From contig NZ_JACHBD010000008.1 of NCBI RefSeq assembly GCF_014200175.1, positions 248,001 through 312,000 of the forward strand: a stretch of 64,000 nucleotides of DNA, in the 5' to 3' direction. Source of the DNA: Rhizobium lentis. GTDB lineage: Bacteria > Pseudomonadota > Alphaproteobacteria > Rhizobiales > Rhizobiaceae. Made by a program: the position numbers and the translations under genes. Positions 59,747-64,000 of this stretch are shown here, one piece after another. Below the pieces are notes generated by a model. That model worked only from the letters and a program-made list of their open reading frames with translations, was not told where the DNA came from and did no database searches. Every line of letters starts with the position of its first letter. The stretch's first letter is position 1.

Positions 59747-61279
59747 TCAGGCCGTCGACGCCAGATTGGCGTTGCGATCGCGGATGAAGATGCTTGCCTC
59801 GGCGGCGGACATCGCCTTGCCGAAAAGATAGCCCTGGCCTATGTCGCAGCCGAGCTGCAGCAGGAAGGCGAGCTGGCCATGCTCCTCGACGCCTTCCGCA
59901 GTCGTCTTGATATTGAGGCTTCTGCCGAGGCCAAGCATGGCGCGGACGATCTTTTCCTGGCGCTCGTCGTCGCGATAGGTGGCGATGAAGCTTTTGTCGA
60001 TCTTGATCTTGTCGAAGCGATAGCGGGCGAGCTGGGCGAGGCTGGAATAGCCTGTGCCGAAATCATCGAGAGCGATCTGGATGCCGGCAGCATGCAGTTC
60101 TTCGAGAATGACGGCGGCGATAGCGGGATCCTGAATCAGCGCGTTCTCGGTGATCTCGACTTCCAGGCGTTGCGGCGGCAGCCGGGTTGCCGACAGCACC
60201 TTGAGGATGCGGGATGTCAAGAGCTTGTCTTCCATCTGCACCGGCGAGACGTTGAAGGACAACATGACATGCGCCGGCCAGGTGAGCGCGTCGCTGCAGG
60301 CCTGGGCGAGGAGATCCTCGAACAAGGCGGTGATCATGCCGGTTTCCTCGGCAATTTCGATAAAGACCGGCGGCGGAATGCGGATGCCATCCTCGCCCGT
60401 CCAGCGCGCGAGCGCTTCGAAACCGCAGAGCTGGCCGGTCTTCAGGTCGATCAGCGGCTGATAGAAGGGCTTGATGTCCTTATTGGCGATTGCGGCGCGC
60501 AGCCTGGTTTCCAAAGCGGCGCGCTCGGTTACCTTGTCCTGCATCGAGGTTTCGAAGACGAGAAAATGGTTGGGGCCACGTGATTTGGCCTCGTACATGG
60601 CGAGGTCGGCACGATGGGCGGCATCTTCCAGCGGTTCGGCTCCCTCAGCCCAGCGATCGTAGCCGACGCTGGCGCCGACTTCGACGGCAAAGCCATCGAT
60701 ATGGATCGGCCGGGTCACGGCCTGGATCAGCAGCTTGGCGAAACGCTCCTCGCGCTCAGCCGTCAGGGCAAAGGCGACGATGATGAATTCGTCACCGCCA
60801 AAGCGGTAGACGCAATCGGCATTGCCGAGCGCGCAGATGCGCCTGGCGATTTCGATCAGCAACACGTCACCGCCCTTGTGGCCGACGAGATCGTTGACTT
60901 TCTTGAAGCCGTCGAGATCGACAGAGAAGATGGTGACGTTGTCGTCCCATTTCTCGATTTCGGCTTCGGCGTCCTTGATCGGCCGAGCGAGAGCCCTGCG
61001 CTCGAAGGCGTAGCGGTTCGGCAGCTTGGTCAGTTGATCATGAGTTGCCGTCCAATCGGCCTTCACCTGAGCGGCGACGCGCAATTCCATTTCCTTGCGC
61101 AGATCGGCAATGCGCAGCACCGAATAGATGAAGCTCATAGCGCCGGCGATGCCGAGCCCTAGAACGAGCTTGTCGGCACCGTATGCGCCGAAATCGGTCA
61201 TGAATGAAGCGAGGCTGTCGTCGAACCGGAGCAGCGTACCGAGGAGCCAGAGGGTTATCCCCAAACCGACGATCGACAT
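59747..61279 (-). CDS. GGDEF-EAL cyclic-di-GMP turnover protein
   Basis: 510 residues. Two N-terminal helices (VGLGITLWLLGTLLRF and KLVLGLGIAGAMSFIYSVL), then GGDEF domain with intact RFGGDEFIIV (near 185) and an EAL domain with GFEALARW (near 288), ENALIQDP and DDFGTGYSSLAQLARYRFDKIKIDKSFI. Both active sites look complete, so it could make and hydrolyse c-di-GMP. ATG 61279 with GGAAGG before it; a longer start exists at 61318. Confidence 0.9.
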   Translation of the reverse strand: MSIVGLGITLWLLGTLLRFDDSLASFMTDFGAYGADKLVLGLGIAGAMSFIYSVLRIADLRKEMELRVAAQVKADWTATHDQLTKLPNRYAFERRALARPIKDAEAEIEKWDDNVTIFSVDLDGFKKVNDLVGHKGGDVLLIEIARRICALGNADCVYRFGGDEFIIVAFALTAEREERFAKLLIQAVTRPIHIDGFAVEVGASVGYDRWAEGAEPLEDAAHRADLAMYEAKSRGPNHFLVFETSMQDKVTERAALETRLRAAIANKDIKPFYQPLIDLKTGQLCGFEALARWTGEDGIRIPPPVFIEIAEETGMITALFEDLLAQACSDALTWPAHVMLSFNVSPVQMEDKLLTSRILKVLSATRLPPQRLEVEITENALIQDPAIAAVILEELHAAGIQIALDDFGTGYSSLAQLARYRFDKIKIDKSFIATYRDDERQEKIVRAMLGLGRSLNIKTTAEGVEEHGQLAFLLQLGCDIGQGYLFGKAMSAAEASIFIRDRNANLASTA

Positions 61280-61585
61280 GCATTGCCTTCCGGCTCTGCT
61301 CTGGAAAAACACCGGCATTATGCCTTCTCCATCTCCACCCGCGTCGAGATATCACAAAAGTCTGAAATGTTCGTTGAAACCAGAAGGCGAACTATCAGAG
61401 GGGGAAGTGCGCGGATGCGCCGTCAGGAGCCTGGATGACGCTTGCGATGTAACCGGGATTGTCATCGCGGCTGTTTCACAGATTTCGACCAGAAGGAGAA
61501 TAATGCTGCAGGTGGTTGGCGCTGCAAAGATCAGGAAGACAAACGAAGGCGAGCGTGCTGTCGCATGCTCGCCCTTTCTCGTGCT
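61280..61585. other. 306-bp gap upstream of the GGDEF-EAL gene
   Basis: No supported gene. An AAGGAG followed by ATG at 61503 on the plus strand opens a frame that runs through a minus-strand terminator and the opposite small gene, so I do not accept it. Confidence 0.5.
61549..61575 (-). terminator. Terminator after the 38-residue gene
   Basis: On the minus strand GGCGAGC and GCTCGCC flank about 12 bases, followed by TTCGTTTG. It lies just after the stop of the small gene at 61586. Confidence 0.6.
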
Positions 61586-61702
61586 TCAGGCGGTGACGAT
61601 CAGCAGCGGAACGCTGACGATGAGACCGGCCAGAACCGTGAACGTGGCGACGCGCATGAAACGCAGGCGCCGCGTGCGTTCTCCACTCCAATCATATGTC
61701 AT
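61586..61702 (-). CDS. 38-residue membrane micro-protein
   Basis: MTYDWSGERTRRLRFMRVATFTVLAGLIVSVPLLIVTA. A charged N-terminal half (SGERTRRLRFMR) followed by one hydrophobic helix (residues 19-37). AGGAGATGGACGA lies before the ATG, and a terminator hairpin follows the stop. Family not known to me; the positive-inside pattern favours a C-out single-span peptide. Confidence 0.6.
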   Translation of the reverse strand: MTYDWSGERTRRLRFMRVATFTVLAGLIVSVPLLIVTA

Positions 61703-61801
61703 TCGTCCATCTCCTTGGGACAAGGAAGTAGTCCCCGCAAAACCGGGTTCAACAGGGATGACGCAATTTGCTTGTGTAAGGCTGGATAGAATGAGGAATC
61801 T

Positions 61802-62356
61802 CTAATGCTGGAAGCGCAGAGACCAGCGACTGCCGTTGCTGGTCATGCGAAGGATGGCGAGCGGCTCGACGTCGTTCAACCAGAAAGAGGAGGGCGGCGC
61901 CTGAAGCACATGCGCGACCGCCGCCCGGATGACAGCCGCATGGCTGACGGCGATGACGTGACCGCCGAGGGCCGATTGGGTGTCCATCCAGCCGGCGACG
62001 CGCTTTCGCAGATCAACAAGGCTCTCGCCGCCGTGCGGTGCTGCCGCCGGCTCGGTCATCCAGGCCATGAGGCTTTCCGGTTCTTCCGCCTCGACCGCCG
62101 CGATCGGCCTGCCGGCCCAGCGGCCGTGGTCGCAATCACGAAGCGCCGGATCCGCCAGGGCTTCGAGGCGTAGCGCCTCGGCGGTCTGGCGGGCGCGCAA
62201 GGCGGGGCTCGTGACGATACGATCCGCGCGGGGCAGGGCGGCGATCTTGCCGGCTTCCTCTTCCGCTTTGCCCTCAAGCGGTTCGTCGAGCGGGAAAAGG
62301 GCCTTGCGGCTCGCCGCCGTCGCACCGTTGCAGATCCAGGTGAGGCGCGTATTCAC
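61802..62356 (-). CDS. Histidine-phosphatase-like protein lacking RHG
   Basis: 184 residues. The fold is that of the phosphoglycerate-mutase/CobC superfamily: RIVTSPALRARQTAEALRLEA (the second Arg is kept) and GGHVIAVSHAAVIRAAVAHVL (second His kept). The N-terminal RHGxT motif is replaced by WICNGATAAS, so the phospho-accepting His is absent. It is therefore probably inactive as a phosphatase, perhaps a binding protein. It is divergent from cbtBA and its riboswitch; many rhizobial homologues sit near cobalt genes. Confidence 0.7.
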   Translation of the reverse strand: MNTRLTWICNGATAASRKALFPLDEPLEGKAEEEAGKIAALPRADRIVTSPALRARQTAEALRLEALADPALRDCDHGRWAGRPIAAVEAEEPESLMAWMTEPAAAPHGGESLVDLRKRVAGWMDTQSALGGHVIAVSHAAVIRAAVAHVLQAPPSSFWLNDVEPLAILRMTSNGSRWSLRFQH

Positions 62357-62441
62357 GATCGTTCTGACCTTTCGACACGACTGCAGCGCCGCGCGTCTGT
62401 TCCGGCGCCAAAGGACGCTTTGCCAGCTTGCGAAGTTTCGT

Positions 62442-62471
62442 TGACAGTCTCTTCAGCGTGCAGCTATAACC
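62442..62471 (+). promoter_or_regulatory. Promoter of the cobalamin riboswitch-cbtB transcript
   Basis: TTGACA (62442-62447) and TATAAC (62466-62471) separated by 18 bases; both near consensus. Transcription would start near 62478, just before the riboswitch. Confidence 0.75.
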
Positions 62472-62477
62472 GGGCTG

Positions 62478-62600
62478 TTGCGGGTTTGGAAGCCGGTGGG
62501 AATCCGGCGCGGTCGCGCCACTGTGACCAGCGTGTCGAAAGCTCTTCGCGCTGGAAGTCAGACCCTGCCGCACAAGCACTCTTTCGACTGAACGCGTCAT
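62478..62600 (+). promoter_or_regulatory. Cobalamin riboswitch
   Basis: Conserved elements in order: GGAAGCCGGTGGGAATCCGG (62489-62508), CGCGGTCGCGCCACTGTGA (62509-62527) and the late GGAAGTCAGACCC (62554-62566). They match the core of the adenosylcobalamin-sensing class. Binding of coenzyme B12 normally blocks expression of downstream genes, here cbtB and cbtA. The exact limits and the expression platform are not determined. Confidence 0.9.
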
Positions 62601-62613
62601 TCCGGAGGAATAC

Positions 62614-62823
62614 ATGTCTGACACCACTTTCACGCCCGTCGCGGCACCGGCGCCGATCCCCGTCGGCGAAATTCTTCCCTGGGCGATCTTCGGCGGCCTG
62701 CTGATGCTCATCGCCATCTACTTCGTCGGCACCGAGGAGGGCGCGATGGCGCTGTTCAACGGCATGTATGTGCATGAATTCGTGCATGACGGCCGTCATC
62801 TCCTCGGCTTTCCCTGCCACTAA
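62614..62823 (+). CDS. cbtB: Cobalt transporter subunit CbtB
   Basis: 69 residues. One membrane helix (ILPWAIFGGLLMLIAIYFVG, residues 20-39) and a His-rich end: YVHEFVHDGRHLLGFPCH, suited to metal binding. CbtB and CbtA together form a B12-regulated cobalt uptake route in proteobacteria. ATG 62614 with GGAGGA before it, 14 bases after the riboswitch. Confidence 0.92.
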   Translation: MSDTTFTPVAAPAPIPVGEILPWAIFGGLLMLIAIYFVGTEEGAMALFNGMYVHEFVHDGRHLLGFPCH

Positions 62824-62836
62824 GGGAGTTCCCGAC

Positions 62837-63571
62837 ATGGTTGGAAATCTTTTGCTTCGCGGCATGTTCGCGGGCGTGATTGCTGGCATTCTCGTTTTCG
62901 CTTTCGCCCATATCTTCGGCGAACCGCTGGTCGATGCGGCGATCGCTTTCGAAGAGGCCAGCGCGCAGGCGGCCGGGCAAGCGACCGAACCTGAAGTCGT
63001 CAGCCGCGCCACGCAGGCCGGTCTCGGCCTCTTCACCGGCGTTATGGCCTACAGCGTTGCCGTCGGCGGGCTTTTTGCCCTCGCTTTTGCTCTCGTGCAT
63101 GGCCGCTTCAGCGCTCATTCGGCGCGTGGCACCTCGGCCGTCATCGCCATTGCCGCCTTCGTGGCCATCGTTCTCGTCCCCGGCATCAAATATCCGGCCA
63201 ACCCGCCGGCGGTCGGCAATCCCGACACGATCGGCGTCAGGACCGAGCTGTTCTTCCTGATGATCGTAGTTTCGGTTGGGGCGCTGATTGCCGCCGTGGC
63301 GCTGTCGCGCCGCCTCTCCGAGCGTTTCGGGCTTTGGAACGGCGCGATCGTCGCCGCTCTCGCCTATCTCGTGTTTATCGGCGTCGTGCTTTATCTGCTG
63401 CCGCCGATCAACGAAGTGCCTGAGAATTTCTCGGCGATGGTGCTCTGGCGGTTCCGCACGACCTCGCTCGGCATGCACGCGATTCTCTGGGCAACGCTCG
63501 GCCTTGCCTTCGGAGCGCTGGCGGAAAGACGGCTTGCCCTCAAGGGCGGGCTGCGGCCCGCCTTCCGGTGA
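62837..63571 (+). CDS. cbtA: Cobalt transporter subunit CbtA
   Basis: 244 residues with five to six membrane helices (LLLRGMFAGVIAGILVFAFAHIF, GLGLFTGVMAYSVAVGGLFALAFALVHG, AVIAIAAFVAIVLVPGIKYPANPPAVG and others). ANPPAVG and the final LGLAFGALAERRL are typical of the family. The ATG at 62837 follows AGGGAG; an upstream in-frame start at 62768 would lie within cbtB. Overlaps the next gene by four bases (GTGA). Confidence 0.92.
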   Translation: MVGNLLLRGMFAGVIAGILVFAFAHIFGEPLVDAAIAFEEASAQAAGQATEPEVVSRATQAGLGLFTGVMAYSVAVGGLFALAFALVHGRFSAHSARGTSAVIAIAAFVAIVLVPGIKYPANPPAVGNPDTIGVRTELFFLMIVVSVGALIAAVALSRRLSERFGLWNGAIVAALAYLVFIGVVLYLLPPINEVPENFSAMVLWRFRTTSLGMHAILWATLGLAFGALAERRLALKGGLRPAFR

Positions 63572-64000
63572 TCCGGCCCATCGGCAGGCTTGCGGCTCTG
63601 GCTCTGATCGCAAGCCTGTTCCCATTGCTTGCGGGAAACACGTCCGCCCATGAGCGCCGCGCCGGCGGCAGCCATACCGGCCTCGAGATCCCGGCCATTT
63701 CCCACGGCGAGATGGCGGTCATTGCCGATTACCGCGGCGAGATTATCGCGCTGGCGTCGCGGGCGGTCGATACCAACGAACCGTTCCGCCGCGTCCTGAA
63801 CTACGCCGAGATCCAGTATTCCTATTGCGTCTGGGGCCGAATGCCGGGCAGCGTGACGGACGAGGAAAGCCCTTTCAACGAATGCGCTCATGCCTATCTC
63901 GCGGCGACGAAAGCCGTACTGATGGCGATGCGGGAGATGCCGCGGGAGGCGACTGCGGCGGGCGAAATCATCTCAGCCATCGACATCGACATGGCGCGGC
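63568..64000 (+). CDS. Exported hypothetical protein of the cbt operon (5' part)
   Basis: At least 144 residues; continues past the window. GTG start overlaps the cbtA stop (GTGA). Signal peptide IGRLAALALIASLFPLLAGNTSAH, then mature HERRAGGSHTGLEIPAISHGEMAVIADYRGEII, with Cys in YSYCVWG and FNECAHAY. The family is not recognised by name, but its coupling to cbtA and export suggest a role with cobalt or heme/corrinoid handling. The riboswitch should control it with cbtBA. Confidence 0.7.
   Translation, partial: MIRPIGRLAALALIASLFPLLAGNTSAHERRAGGSHTGLEIPAISHGEMAVIADYRGEIIALASRAVDTNEPFRRVLNYAEIQYSYCVWGRMPGSVTDEESPFNECAHAYLAATKAVLMAMREMPREATAAGEIISAIDIDMAR

Overview
The window reads as a chromosomal segment of a fast-growing rhizobium, most likely the Rhizobium leguminosarum/etli group. 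This is inferred from protein content (LpiA-AcvB, SqdB-D-C, PobA-PobR, rhizobial RuvCAB and Tol-Pal proteins), high GC, the serC leader RNA that is characteristic of alphaproteobacteria, and dense intergenic palindromic repeats. No IS, prophage, plasmid or CRISPR machinery is visible. Most of it is housekeeping sequence; the accessory material consists of repeats, a toxin-antitoxin pair, a catabolic cluster and very small genes.

Left part (1-28 kb): the 3' end of zapA is followed by 6S RNA. Then come regulators and small enzymes (an SDR, an XRE regulator, an ArsR/SRPBCC pair with a clear operator), 6-phosphogluconate dehydrogenase, a MscS channel, DoxX, and the lpiA-acvB operon that makes and breaks down lysyl-phosphatidylglycerol. 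A minus-strand operon runs ruvC, an AbrB/PIN toxin-antitoxin pair, ruvA, ruvB, a phosphoesterase, a Nudix protein and a DinB protein. A chemoreceptor, a flavin oxidoreductase, yebC, a YmdB-like phosphodiesterase, 5-formyl-THF cyclo-ligase and the sulfolipid genes sqdB-sqdD-sqdC follow.

Middle (28-47 kb): ybgC-tolQRAB-pal-cpoB, the envelope-constriction machine, leads into tilS, ftsH and glmM. A 1-kb stretch made only of repeats separates glmM from an outer-membrane beta-barrel gene, which has a perfect TTAA-N7-TTAA (CtrA-type) box upstream. serC-serA (with the serC leader), mnmA and tRNA-Met(CAT) follow. Several genes of 33-42 codons with strong ribosome-binding sites lie here.

Right part (47-64 kb): a secreted VCBS-type protein; a five-gene HAAT/branched-chain-type ABC importer beside pobA and its AraC regulator, plausibly for uptake and degradation of 4-hydroxybenzoate; an AT-rich pocket; phosphoketolase and acetate kinase; a GGDEF-EAL protein; a histidine-phosphatase-like protein without its catalytic RHG; and a cobalamin riboswitch controlling cbtB-cbtA and a secreted protein that runs off the window.

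The most unusual observations are these. A 157-bp palindromic repeat sits in frame inside tilS, and an intergenic relative encodes the same peptide in the matching frame. Two 262-bp repeats lie 13 kb apart in opposite orientation. A toxin-antitoxin pair interrupts ruvC-ruvA. A near-perfect extracytoplasmic-stress promoter precedes an 88-residue gene. Gene orientation suggests that 0.7-28 kb is inverted relative to an ancestral zapA-6S-fthC-ymdB-yebC-ruvCAB-tol order.
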